Origin: Planctomycetota bacterium
GTDB lineage: Bacteria; Planctomycetota; Planctomycetia; Planctomycetales; Planctomycetaceae
Reading direction: 5' to 3'
Length of the DNA: 46,546 nucleotides
Assembly: GCA_003669125.1 (NCBI GenBank)
Contig: QWQF01000006.1
Location: 1 to 46,546 of the forward strand
In this document: piece by piece, positions 16,327-25,425 of the stretch
Numbering within the stretch: position 1 is the stretch's first letter
How the letters are laid out: every line of letters starts with the position of its first letter
Translations under genes and position numbers: made by a program
Notes under the pieces: model-generated
The model's input: only the letters and a program-made list of their open reading frames with translations
What the model was told of the DNA's origin: nothing
Databases searched by the model: none

Positions 16327-17337
16327 TTACTTCGCCGACAGAGCCTCGGTCAGCCGCTGTTGAGCCTCTTTCAGATCGTTCTCAGGCAACTGGATGTATT
16401 GGACTTCTTTGACGTAGTCCTGACCCTTGGCGATGTAGTACTTCACGAACTCGCGGACTTGCGGCTTCTCGAAAGACTTCTTGTTGACGTAGATGAACAG
16501 CGGCCGAGACAACGGCTTGTAAGTGCCATTGAGGATCGTTTCGTCGGACGGCAACACAGCCGTCGAAACGTCGTCTCCATCGGCGATGGCCACCAATTTC
16601 ACCTTGTCTTGATTGTCGGAGTAGTACGCATAACCGAAGTAGCCCAGCGAGTTTTTGTCGCCATTCACGCCTTGCACCAGCACATTGTCGTCCTCGCTGG
16701 GGGTGTAGTCCGAACGGCTTTCTTTCGCCTTGCCGTTGACCGCTTCCGTGAAGTAATCGAACGTGCCCGAATCTGGGCCAGGCCCGTACAGCCGAATCTC
16801 GGCGTCCGGCCAAGACGGGTCGAGTTCATTCCACTTCTTGACCGTGCTCCCTTTGTTCCACAGCTTTTTGAGCTGCGAGACGGTGATGGCCTTACACCAA
16901 TCGTTTTTCGGATTCACGACGACCGACAAGCCATCGATTGCAACTTTCAGTTCGAGATACTCGACGCCGCTCTTCTTGCAGGCGTCGACTTCTTTCTCCG
17001 AAATTGGCCGCGAAGCGTCGTTGATGTCCGTCTCGCCGACCACAAACCGCTTGAATCCGCCACCAGTTCCGGCGATGCCGACGCTGACCTTCACGCCCTG
17101 ATGTACCTTCATAAACTCTTCGGCGACCGCCTGAGTAATCGGGAACACGGTGCTGGAACCATCCGCGAGCACCTCGCCACTGAGCTTCACTGCGGGCTCG
17201 ACTGGAGCCTCACTATTTACGGGAGGTTTCGGGCTTCCTCCGACTTTCGTGGGTGCGCTCTCTTGCACGGAACAGCCTGCGGCCAGAATGGCCCACAAAG
17301 AAGATGTCAAGAACGTACGTCGCAACAAAGAAGTCAT
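16327..17337 (-). CDS. pstS: phosphate-binding lipoprotein PstS
   Basis: A 336-residue substrate-binding protein that delivers phosphate to PstCA. The N-terminus is a lipoprotein signal (RRTFLTSSLWAILAAGC), so Cys would be lipidated and the protein membrane-tethered. The PBP-like fold includes ADGSSTVFPITQAVAEEF, VGIAGTGGGFKRF, DINDASRPI and YGPGPDSGTFDYF, which hold the phosphate-contacting Ser, Asp, Arg and Thr residues. GGAGA lies about nine bases before the ATG at 17337, preferred over an upstream start that would add 29 residues before the signal. It is the first gene of the pst operon; a promoter should lie in 17338-17600, but no clear Pho box is visible there. Confidence 0.96.
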   Translation of the reverse strand: MTSLLRRTFLTSSLWAILAAGCSVQESAPTKVGGSPKPPVNSEAPVEPAVKLSGEVLADGSSTVFPITQAVAEEFMKVHQGVKVSVGIAGTGGGFKRFVVGETDINDASRPISEKEVDACKKSGVEYLELKVAIDGLSVVVNPKNDWCKAITVSQLKKLWNKGSTVKKWNELDPSWPDAEIRLYGPGPDSGTFDYFTEAVNGKAKESRSDYTPSEDDNVLVQGVNGDKNSLGYFGYAYYSDNQDKVKLVAIADGDDVSTAVLPSDETILNGTYKPLSRPLFIYVNKKSFEKPQVREFVKYYIAKGQDYVKEVQYIQLPENDLKEAQQRLTEALSAK

Positions 17338-17600
17338 CGGCCTGTCTCCAAAGAAATCGGGGAACTCAAAAAACCCACTGGCGAAGAAATCTACGGCGTC
17401 TACATACGGCCTGCGTGTTAACAAACGATGAAGGCCGCCGTCTTCCGGTCGTGGTGGTTCGTGCCCGGTCTCTTGACCGGAGTCTCTGCCGCCGTAGCGA
17501 ATTCATGGCTGCTGTGTGAAATTTGTCGGGATCTCCAACTCGCAACGAATTCCTCGGCCGCTACGATGGCTTCCTGCACATGACCGTGAGGAAGTGACCC

Positions 17601-18848
17601 ATGCGAGTTCGAAATCCGAATCTCCTACAGTGGCTGCGAATTGGACTGTTTCTGATCACAGTCACCTCGGCGGCAGAGGCGGCCGATCGGCCGGTGGCTG
17701 ATCAAGTGACGCTACGGAACGGCTCCAAACTGCGCGGTGTTTTGATGGAGCAGTCCGATAAATCGCTCACGCTATTGGTCTCGGCGAAATGGTTGTCCGC
17801 CGCGAACGCGAAGCTGCATCAAGCGGCTCGACAGCACACGATCGCCGCCAACACCACCGGGCTGGAACAGGCCGTTCGGCGATTGAAAGCCGAGCCGCCG
17901 CCGGTTGGAAATGCGGCGTTGGCGGCTTTTCTCGAACAGCAGTCGGACGCCGCCGAAACTGCGTTGGAGAAGGCTGACGACTTTGATCCCGAATTCCTGT
18001 GGCTGACGTTGTCGATGAAAGAAGTTGCACGAATCGAAGCCGCCTCGCCGGAACATCGGCAATTGTTGACCTGGGCGTGGACGGAGAACCTCGATCGCGT
18101 GGAAACTCGTTCGGCGGAGGAATTGTCGCGAGAATTGAAGGCAAGAAACGTGTCTCCAATCGGCTGGCCGCTGGCGTTCGTCGAGCGATTGCCGGCGCGC
18201 GAACAAAACGATGATGAGTGGGCGGCCCGACGCGCACTCGTTGAGTACGCACTGGGACCGCGGCTTGATTTTCAGGGGACCGGCGACGTGCTGGCTCGTG
18301 CGGGGAAAGTGGCTCCGACGGAGATCGGCGAACTACTGGTCGAGTTGCTGCGGCAGCAATTGCAATCGCAGTTCGGCGATTTGCTCGGTGAACCGCGTCC
18401 CGCGAAGAACGGTCGGGACAATGCCGCGAAGGCGGAGTCGTTGGCGAAGGCGATTCAGACCGCCGAGTCGGAAAAGCGGAGCGGCTTCCGTGTGACGCGA
18501 CTGGAAATGGCGGGTGACTTCCAGCAAGCGAGTGTGACAACACAATTCGTCGCTCGTCTGGCAGACGGTTCCTGGCGGACGATCTTCCAACACACCGAAC
18601 TCGCGGATGCCAAGCAGGCTCGGCCGGAGATCGAGAAGCGAATCCAAGACGACCCGCAAGTGAAAAAAGTGCTCGACCTGACTCGGCAATTGGGGGTCGC
18701 AGCCGACGGACAAATTCAACAAGCCATCCGATTTGGGGCCGCGACGATGACCGCTCAACAGAGCTGCGACCGCGAATTCGCCGCGTTTCGCGATGTCTAT
18801 TTGCCGTCGCTGGTGAAGCCCGCTCTGTCCATCGGGCTTGGAAAATGA
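17601..18848 (+). CDS. secreted protein of unknown function (planctomycete type)
   Basis: A 415-residue protein with a signal peptide (about residues 10-28, cleaved near SAAEAADRP). After that comes a short beta-rich stretch, QVTLRNGSKLRGVLMEQSDKSLTL, resembling the RNG-x-L-x-G motif found in small SH3/Sm-like repeats of secreted planctomycete proteins. A long mostly helical, charged region follows with no recognised catalytic motif. GAGG lies nine bases before the ATG. It is divergent from pstS across 263 nt, so the two may share a regulatory region, but no functional link can be shown. Confidence 0.75.
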   Translation: MRVRNPNLLQWLRIGLFLITVTSAAEAADRPVADQVTLRNGSKLRGVLMEQSDKSLTLLVSAKWLSAANAKLHQAARQHTIAANTTGLEQAVRRLKAEPPPVGNAALAAFLEQQSDAAETALEKADDFDPEFLWLTLSMKEVARIEAASPEHRQLLTWAWTENLDRVETRSAEELSRELKARNVSPIGWPLAFVERLPAREQNDDEWAARRALVEYALGPRLDFQGTGDVLARAGKVAPTEIGELLVELLRQQLQSQFGDLLGEPRPAKNGRDNAAKAESLAKAIQTAESEKRSGFRVTRLEMAGDFQQASVTTQFVARLADGSWRTIFQHTELADAKQARPEIEKRIQDDPQVKKVLDLTRQLGVAADGQIQQAIRFGAATMTAQQSCDREFAAFRDVYLPSLVKPALSIGLGK

Positions 18849-19004
18849 GACGAGGCTTGTCGCCCGAATACCCACATCCCGGTGCGGTGGGGCCAGCTTA
18901 ACGACGGACTTGTGCGAATTGTCCGTTTCGGCAAAATGCTCATCCCGCTGGCAACAGCAACGTGAAGCTCAATTTGGTTTCGATTCCTGACGATCTCTGC
19001 ATCC

Positions 19005-19346
19005 ATGACGTTCGATTCTTTCCATCATTCCTGGCTGTGCGTGTGGTTGAGTTGCGTACTGTCGGCCCTGCTGCCGGCATCGCCCTTCATGCTCTCGATG
19101 TTGCCGGACGAAGCACGCTGTGAAGAAACCGACCCTGCCGACACGAGCGCGGAAGTCGAAGTTGGCGAGGTGACGTTGTCCGAGTCGAACAGTGGACAGC
19201 GTCGCTCACGACGCGAGCAGTCGGGGGTTCGACGAGCCTTGCTGGCCTCACGAGGCGTCTGCGCGATTCGACCGAACTGGTGTGCCCAACGACCGTCGGC
19301 AGGACAAACCTCGTTCTGGGGACGCTGCGGCCCGCTGCACTGTTGA
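19005..19346 (+). CDS. possible small secreted protein, unknown function
   Basis: A 113-residue open frame. Residues 8-30 are hydrophobic and look like a signal peptide (WLCVWLSCVLSALLPASPF), followed by an acidic stretch (ARCEETDPADTSAEVEVGEV) and then an Arg-rich, Cys-containing tail. The first half looks like a real secreted protein; the second half has less coding-like character. It precedes the SulP-carbonic anhydrase gene on the same strand by about 175 nt. The ribosome binding site is weak. A minus-strand frame across the same region has no protein-like features. Confidence 0.4.
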   Translation: MTFDSFHHSWLCVWLSCVLSALLPASPFMLSMLPDEARCEETDPADTSAEVEVGEVTLSESNSGQRRSRREQSGVRRALLASRGVCAIRPNWCAQRPSAGQTSFWGRCGPLHC

Positions 19347-19522
19347 GCTGCCGCCGGACATGTGACTCGCCTTTGCTGCGAGCGAGTCGCCGTTTCGTTG
19401 AATCCCTGCGCCTGAGGCTCTCGTCTCGAGTTGCGCGTTGGGATTCCGACTCTGTGTTCAAAACAGACGGAGCCTGCGCCGCGTGACGCGCGCGATCCGT
19501 AAATCTTCGAGGAGGTTCTCTC

Positions 19523-21784
19523 ATGTCGATGAACAGACTTGTTTCGCCGAGTACTCTGCCACGTGACCTGACCGCTGGCTTGGTGGTGTTCTTGGTGGCG
19601 TTGCCGCTGTGTTTGGGGATCGCGCTGGCGTCCAACGCGCCGTTGTTCTCAGGTCTGCTGGCTGGAATTGTCGGCGGCATTGTGGTGGGCGTCTTGAGTC
19701 AGTCGCACACCAGTGTCAGCGGTCCAGCCGCCGGCCTGACCGTGATTGTCGCAGCACAGGTCGCGGCACTCGGATCGTTCGAGACGTTTCTGTTGGCCGT
19801 GATGATCGGGGGGCTGATCCAAATTGGCTTGGGACTCGTGCGAGCCGGTTCGCTCTCCGCGTTTTTTCCCAGCAGCGTGATCAAAGGTCTGCTGGCGGCG
19901 ATTGGTGTCATCCTGATTTTGAAACAGATTCCACATGTGCTGGGACACGACACCGATCCCGAAGGCGAGATGTCGTTCTCGCAACCGGATCATGAAAACA
20001 CTCTGACCGAAATCTACGCGATGTTGAGCGACCTTCATCCGGGCGCGGCCGTGATCGGCCTGCTTTCGACCACGCTCTTGATCGTGTGGGGAAAAATTCC
20101 ATTGTTGAAGAAATCGTTCATTCCGGCTCCGCTGGCGGTGGTGCTAATGGGCATTGGGTTAACCCGGTCATTCAAACACTGGGTTTCAGGATGGGAGATC
20201 GAAGCCAGCCACATGGTCCAAGTGCCCGTCTCGAAAAGTTTGGGCGAGTTTGTTGGCTTTCTGCGCATGCCCGATTTTTCTCAATGGTCGAACCCTGCCG
20301 TTTACACCGCCGGACTGACGATCGCGATTGTGGCCTCGCTGGAGACGCTGTTGAACTTGGAAGCGGTCGACAAGCTCGACCCGAAACAGCGTTCCTCGCC
20401 ATCCAGTCGCGAGTTGGTGGCTCAGGGTCTCGGCAATGTGTTGGTGGGATTGATCGGCGGAATTCCGGTGACGTCTGTGATCGTGCGGAGTTCGGTGAAC
20501 ATCAACGCGGGTGGTCAGACAAAGTTGGCGACGATCGTGCATGGTCTGTTGCTGCTGGTCTCCGTGATGTTTCTGCCAGCCTGGCTCAACCTCATTCCGC
20601 TGTCCTGTCTGGCGGCGATCCTGCTGGTGACGGGATTGAAGTTGGCCAGCCCCGCGCTGATGCGGCAGATGTGGGACGAAGGGCATTATCAATTCGCGCC
20701 GTTTGTGCTGACGGTGGTTTCGATCGTCCTGACCGATTTGCTGATCGGAGTCGCGATCGGCTTGGCGATCAGTCTGACGTTCATCTTGAGCAGCAATCTG
20801 CGACGTCCACTGCGAAGTATCGTCGAGCGGCATTTGGGAGGCGAAGTGCTGCACATCGAACTGGCCAATCAAGTCAGCTTCCTGAACCGCGCGGCGCTGA
20901 ACCAAGTCTTCAATTCGATTCCTCACGGCGGCCACATCCTGCTGGACGCACTGAACACGGTCTACATCGACCCGGACATTCTCAGCATGATCCGCGAGTT
21001 CAAGGAGCAGACGGCTCCGATTCGCGGCGTGCGAGTCAGTCTGCGCGGCTTTCGGGATCGGTACAAACTCTGCGACGAGATTCAGTACGTCGATTACTCC
21101 ACCCGCGAACTGCAAGGACTGCTCACGTCGGAGCAAGTGCTGCAGATTCTCCGCGAAGGCAATGAACGCTTCCGCACGGGACGAAGATTGACGCGGGATT
21201 TTGGACGGCAAATGCAGGCGACCGCTGTCGGACAGCACCCGCTCGCCGTGGTCCTGAGCTGCATCGACTCGCGCACGCCCTCGGAGTTGATCTTCGACCT
21301 GGGACTCGGCGACATCTTCAGCATTCGCATTGCGGGCAACATCACCAGTCCGAAGGTACTCGGCAGCCTGGAATATGGCTGTGCCGTCGCCGGTGCGAAG
21401 CTGATTGTCGTGATCGGCCACACGCAATGCGGAGCAGTGACGGCCGCCGTCAATCTGTCAGGCTCACCAGAAACCGCTGAGCAGGCGACCGGCTGCCAAC
21501 ATCTGGAGTCGATCATTCACGAGATCCAACTGTCGATTGGCCCACAGGACTGCCAGCCCTTGGAGCCGCGGCCTGAGCAAGAACAAGCCGATTTCATCAA
21601 TACGGTCGCGCGCCGCAATGTGGCGCTCAGCGTCGAGCTGATCTTGCAGCAAAGTCGCACGATCAACCAACTCGTCCGTGAAGGTCAACTTGCTGTGGTC
21701 GGTGCGATGTACGATGTCGTCACCGGAGAACTTGACTTCTTCCCCAATCAGCCGGCCGCAACACTGTCTGCCGTCGCTCGCTGA
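19523..21784 (+). CDS. SulP anion transporter - STAS - beta-carbonic anhydrase fusion
   Basis: A 753-residue fusion. Residues 10 to about 430 form a SulP/SLC26 permease with the typical N-terminal LTAGLVVFLVALPLCLGIALAS and SGPAAGLTVIV segments. A short STAS-like domain follows (HIELANQVSFLNRAALNQ, then HILLDALNTVYID). From about 530 on lies a beta-carbonic anhydrase domain with zinc ligands in LSCIDSRTP (Cys, with the Asp-Arg dyad) and IGHTQCGAV (His and Cys). Such fusions are thought to import bicarbonate (or export it) with local CO2/HCO3- conversion; sulfate transport is possible but less likely given the fused enzyme. GGAGG precedes the ATG by 7 nt. A 12-bp hairpin follows 20 nt after the stop. 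Confidence 0.95.
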   Translation: MSMNRLVSPSTLPRDLTAGLVVFLVALPLCLGIALASNAPLFSGLLAGIVGGIVVGVLSQSHTSVSGPAAGLTVIVAAQVAALGSFETFLLAVMIGGLIQIGLGLVRAGSLSAFFPSSVIKGLLAAIGVILILKQIPHVLGHDTDPEGEMSFSQPDHENTLTEIYAMLSDLHPGAAVIGLLSTTLLIVWGKIPLLKKSFIPAPLAVVLMGIGLTRSFKHWVSGWEIEASHMVQVPVSKSLGEFVGFLRMPDFSQWSNPAVYTAGLTIAIVASLETLLNLEAVDKLDPKQRSSPSSRELVAQGLGNVLVGLIGGIPVTSVIVRSSVNINAGGQTKLATIVHGLLLLVSVMFLPAWLNLIPLSCLAAILLVTGLKLASPALMRQMWDEGHYQFAPFVLTVVSIVLTDLLIGVAIGLAISLTFILSSNLRRPLRSIVERHLGGEVLHIELANQVSFLNRAALNQVFNSIPHGGHILLDALNTVYIDPDILSMIREFKEQTAPIRGVRVSLRGFRDRYKLCDEIQYVDYSTRELQGLLTSEQVLQILREGNERFRTGRRLTRDFGRQMQATAVGQHPLAVVLSCIDSRTPSELIFDLGLGDIFSIRIAGNITSPKVLGSLEYGCAVAGAKLIVVIGHTQCGAVTAAVNLSGSPETAEQATGCQHLESIIHEIQLSIGPQDCQPLEPRPEQEQADFINTVARRNVALSVELILQQSRTINQLVREGQLAVVGAMYDVVTGELDFFPNQPAATLSAVAR

Positions 21785-21803
21785 TCGCTTTCCGCGCATG
21801 AAA

Positions 21804-21831
21804 AGAGCCGGACGAAAACTCGTCCGGCTCT
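21804..21831. terminator. strong hairpin between convergent genes
   Basis: AGAGCCGGACGA and its exact reverse complement form a perfect 12-bp stem around an AAAC loop, midway between the stop of the SulP fusion (plus) and the stop of the metalloprotease (minus). It is probably a bidirectional terminator. On the minus strand TTTTCATG follows the stem; the plus side lacks a long T-run. Confidence 0.8.
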
Positions 21832-21856
21832 CGAAGAATTCCACCACGAACGATCG

Positions 21857-24820
21857 CTACTTTTTCTCTTCGCTCGCCGGTTTGATGGGCGTCGGAACGT
21901 AGGCCGGATCAATCGCCGGTACCGACGTCTCGCGAGTCTCCGGCGTCGGCTGGAACAGCAGAATGAATCCACCGCTCCCACCACCGCTAATCGCGTTCGC
22001 GTTGTAGATGTACTCGGCGTTGAGTGCCTTGCTGATCTGCGTCTGCACTTTCTGCAGGTGAGCCGAGGTGTACGGATCGAGGTTGGCCGGAGCTTCCTTG
22101 AGGATTCGCTCCACGTTCGTCTGAACCTTTTTCACTTCGACCAAGGCCAGATTGGCGATCGCCTTGCTGGCTTCGGTGTCGATGAACTTCGGCGGCAGGG
22201 TCAGTTCGATCAGGCGATCGATGTGCTCTTGCTGCAAGTTGCGGCGCAGGCTGCTGACCATCGGCACTCGTGGCGTGTGCGGCTTGTCCGGGTTCTTGTC
22301 AGCTTCGCGCCAGACGTTGGCCGTGATCGCCGCGAGCACTTCCGGCAGCGTGACCGCGTCTTGATCCGGTGGGATCGTCAGCTCGTTGTCGTAGATGCGA
22401 CGCAACGTCGCAGGCCGCAGCAGTGACGACATGATCGAGGCCTGGAAGCCGGCGATCTTGTCGTTAATCGGCCAAGTCACGTCGGAGCTGTCGAAGCTAT
22501 CGCCGTCGATCCACTTGTCCTTCGTCATGCGAGCCAGCAAGGCCGGCGTCAGGCCGAACGCGCCGTCCTCAAACGTGTTCTCGATCGTGAACTTCAAAGC
22601 CTCACGCTGCATCGCGGCCGGGACCGGTTCGATCGGAGCACGACCGTTCTTGTCCCCCTTCTTGTCGCGATTGACGAACGCTCCGCCGAGCCAGTTGGCC
22701 ATCATGCCGACCGACTGCATCTGCATGTTGAAGGTCAGCTCATACCCTTGTCTGGCCTTGGCCCACGACTGCCCGTCTTTGACGAACTTGTCGAGAATCT
22801 TCGCGCGGTTGTTCTTGATCAAGCGGGACTGATTCTGAGCGTAATCGAGCGGGTTCTTGCTGAAGTCGTACCGGCGAGCGAGCGGGTCGGGACCCATCGT
22901 GTCCTCGTCGGTCGCGTACGCCAGTTCCGGCTCGGCGACTCGGTCGAGGATCGGCTTGAGATCACTCGCGAATGTGTAGCCGTATTCGATGGCCCACATG
23001 TCGTACGGGCCGACGCCCGTCATCGACCAATCCCCTTGAGCCTTGTTGTTCGGATCCGCCGGGACGTGCATGTTGATTGGCAGATAATCCATGACCGAAC
23101 CGGCCAGCGGCTTCTTGCCCTTGATCTCGTCGCTGTTGATTTGGGCGAGCGTGTAGGCGCTCGACGCTTTGAAGTTGTGCCGCAGGCCGAGCGTGTGCCC
23201 GACTTCGTGAGCAACTAACTCCGCCAGCAGCGGGCCGATGAACGATTCCGGCATCCCGTCGAGCTTCGGCTCTTCAGGAGCAGCCGGAGCACCACCCGGC
23301 GCGGCCGGTTGCTGATCGTTGATGCCACTGAGTTCGGCCATCTCGAAAGTCATGCGAGCCATCGCCAAGTCGAGCATCTTGGCTTGACCGGCCATGCACA
23401 TGCCGTTGACTTGGCTGGTGCGGCCGAGCAGCCCGTCGAACGGATCGTCGCCGAACAATACCGTGCGATTCGATGCCAGCGGATGCCCCGAGAACGGCAT
23501 CGCAGCATCACGTTGAATCTGCTGTGCGACATGGCTGCGTTGCGACGGAGCGGCCAGACGAACTCGCGGATCCCAATTCGGATGCTTCGCCAGCCAGGCG
23601 AACGTGTCGGGATCAAAACCTTCCATCGCCAGTTGCGGCAGCACGTCGTTGAACTGTCGATTGAAATGCCGAATCCAACCGTCGGTGAGCACGATGTCGG
23701 CATCAAGAATCTCGCCCGTCCACGGATTGACGCGGCTGGGGCCGATCGCGGTGCCGACGTTGTTGTTCAGCCAGCGGATGAAATTCCAACGGACATCTTC
23801 CGGGTCTTTGTCCATGTGGACCGGATTCGGTTGGCTCGCATCCTGCTGCCAGACCTGGATCGCATCGACAATGCCGACCTTTTCGTAAGCCTTGTTCCAG
23901 TACAACACGCCCTCTTTGACCCAGCGGCGATACCGAACCGGCGTGGTGTGCTCGATGATGAACAGAATCGGCTTCTTCGGCGGACTGAGTTTCAGCGTCG
24001 GGTCGCGCTTCTCCAAATGCCAGCGGTTGATGAATCGGATGCGCGTGTCATCAGTGACGTACTTGCCATAATCGCTGTAGCCGGTGGTGAAGTAACCGAT
24101 GCGTTCATCGGCCTTGCGCGGCTGGTAGCCTGAATTTGGCGCGATCACACTGATCGAGTAATGCAGCGTCTGCAATTGCCCTGCTCCGCTGGGAACCTCG
24201 AAGGCAACCTCGACGTTCTCACGGAAGACCTTGGCCTTCTTGACGGTGACGATGTTCGGATTGCGAATGCCTGAAGCACCACTCCGTCCGCCGCCGAAGA
24301 ACAGACCCGATTGACCGATCAGCAGTTGATTGAGGTCGATAATCGGCGAGCCTTCGGGACTCATCGTGACGATGGGTACTTCGGTGATGAGCCGATCGGT
24401 GAAGAGCCGGTTGACCGAGCTTTGCGATTCGGGATCACCCCCCGATCGAATGTCGATGTTCGGGTCCATCAGCGCGAGCCGCTTGTCGTAACGGCGCCAG
24501 TAGACCACTCGGTCACCCGCCTGCAGGCCGGCAAATTGAGCACCGCTGGCGACCGTCATCGCCATGAAATACTTCTGGCTCAAATAATCGCGAGGCAGTT
24601 CTGCCAGGACGTGTCCGTCCTTCGCTCGAACATACAGGTTGTAAAGTGCCATCTCGCCTTCGGGTGGCGAGACCTTTTTGAAATCCTTCAGCACGTCCGC
24701 CGCCGGAGGAAAATCCGGAGGAGCCGGAGCTTGTGCTCGCACTTCGCCGGCCGTGACCGTGATCGTCAGCAGCAAAGCAGCGATACCTAACCAACCACAT
24801 CGCCAACCAGAGGATTTCAT
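21857..24820 (-). CDS. secreted zinc-dependent metalloprotease (DUF5117/DUF5118-type)
   Basis: A 987-residue exported protein. The signal peptide is SGWRCGWLGIAALLLTITV, cleaved near GEVRA. Residues about 100-290 resemble the DUF5117 domain (the VYWRRYDKRLALMDPN strand region and a DTRIRFINRWHLEKRDP segment). The zinc site is HEVGHTLGLRHNF near residue 536, an HExxHxxGxxH metzincin-type pattern. A predicted insert PAAPGGAPAAPEEP just before it is a flexible linker. The C-terminal third is helical with no known motif. AAGGTGAG lies just before the ATG. Function in extracellular protein breakdown is inferred. It stands alone, convergent with the SulP fusion. Confidence 0.92.
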   Translation of the reverse strand: MKSSGWRCGWLGIAALLLTITVTAGEVRAQAPAPPDFPPAADVLKDFKKVSPPEGEMALYNLYVRAKDGHVLAELPRDYLSQKYFMAMTVASGAQFAGLQAGDRVVYWRRYDKRLALMDPNIDIRSGGDPESQSSVNRLFTDRLITEVPIVTMSPEGSPIIDLNQLLIGQSGLFFGGGRSGASGIRNPNIVTVKKAKVFRENVEVAFEVPSGAGQLQTLHYSISVIAPNSGYQPRKADERIGYFTTGYSDYGKYVTDDTRIRFINRWHLEKRDPTLKLSPPKKPILFIIEHTTPVRYRRWVKEGVLYWNKAYEKVGIVDAIQVWQQDASQPNPVHMDKDPEDVRWNFIRWLNNNVGTAIGPSRVNPWTGEILDADIVLTDGWIRHFNRQFNDVLPQLAMEGFDPDTFAWLAKHPNWDPRVRLAAPSQRSHVAQQIQRDAAMPFSGHPLASNRTVLFGDDPFDGLLGRTSQVNGMCMAGQAKMLDLAMARMTFEMAELSGINDQQPAAPGGAPAAPEEPKLDGMPESFIGPLLAELVAHEVGHTLGLRHNFKASSAYTLAQINSDEIKGKKPLAGSVMDYLPINMHVPADPNNKAQGDWSMTGVGPYDMWAIEYGYTFASDLKPILDRVAEPELAYATDEDTMGPDPLARRYDFSKNPLDYAQNQSRLIKNNRAKILDKFVKDGQSWAKARQGYELTFNMQMQSVGMMANWLGGAFVNRDKKGDKNGRAPIEPVPAAMQREALKFTIENTFEDGAFGLTPALLARMTKDKWIDGDSFDSSDVTWPINDKIAGFQASIMSSLLRPATLRRIYDNELTIPPDQDAVTLPEVLAAITANVWREADKNPDKPHTPRVPMVSSLRRNLQQEHIDRLIELTLPPKFIDTEASKAIANLALVEVKKVQTNVERILKEAPANLDPYTSAHLQKVQTQISKALNAEYIYNANAISGGGSGGFILLFQPTPETRETSVPAIDPAYVPTPIKPASEEKK

Positions 24821-25425
24821 AAGCTCACCTTCTCGCTCAGGCTTGGGGGACTTTGCGAATCACTTCTCCGGGGACATCCCGGAGCGTGCCGAATGAGCGA
24901 TCTTGTGATCTGGCCAGCGTTTCAGTCGCCAATTTGCCCGATCCGCACAATCGCCACAGGTTGCCAAGTTTAGCTGCAGATCGGCCGTTGGAAACTCACG
25001 AGTCCAACTTCGTCAAGATTTTCTCGCGACGGTTGGAACGTTTGGAGACGCTACGACTGCGACGTTGCCGGAATGCAACAACGGAATCAGGCCGCGCGCT
25101 CATCCTGGTGGAGCCTTTCAAGAGTCCTCTCGACTCTCGGCTTGTCTTCGAGAATTTCCGCTTTCCCGTGTGGCCCACAACAGCAGAAGCGATGCAGCGA
25201 GCGTCAGACCGGCTCTGGTGCCGAAAGCGGCCAGACTGCCACCGAACACCGTGACGATGAACGTCGGCAGCAGCGGACAAATCAAGCTCAACGGGATTGG
25301 ATCACCAGCGGCCAATACCTGCCGTGGTGGGTCGCCGGGGCAACTCACCTGATCTTCGGCGGAACGATGGCATTGCTCGCCCCGGTGGCTGACGTTTGTT
25401 CGATGAACCCCAACGTCGTCAGCGA
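24821..25425. other. 605-nt stretch without an intact gene; possible gene remnants
   Basis: No complete gene with start, length and family features is seen. Two short hydrophobic, coding-like stretches occur on opposite strands. On plus, about 25290-25385 reads DWITSGQYLPWWVAGATHLI and continues as a membrane-like helix. On minus, about 25120-25310 reads PLSLICPLLPTFIVTVFGG and continues to LLLLWATRES before a stop at 25118. Both use GC-rich third positions as real genes here do. They may be remnants of decayed membrane-protein genes. The 5' part, just upstream of the metalloprotease, presumably holds its promoter. Confidence 0.4.

Noticed and set aside
17338..17600. A Pho box upstream of pstS.
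   Set aside because: No pair of CTGTCAT-like half sites at the right spacing could be found by eye.
19087..19680. A 197-codon minus-strand frame upstream of the SulP fusion.
   Set aside because: It overlaps the start of the certain SulP gene and is low-complexity Arg/Ser/Thr with no signal or motif.
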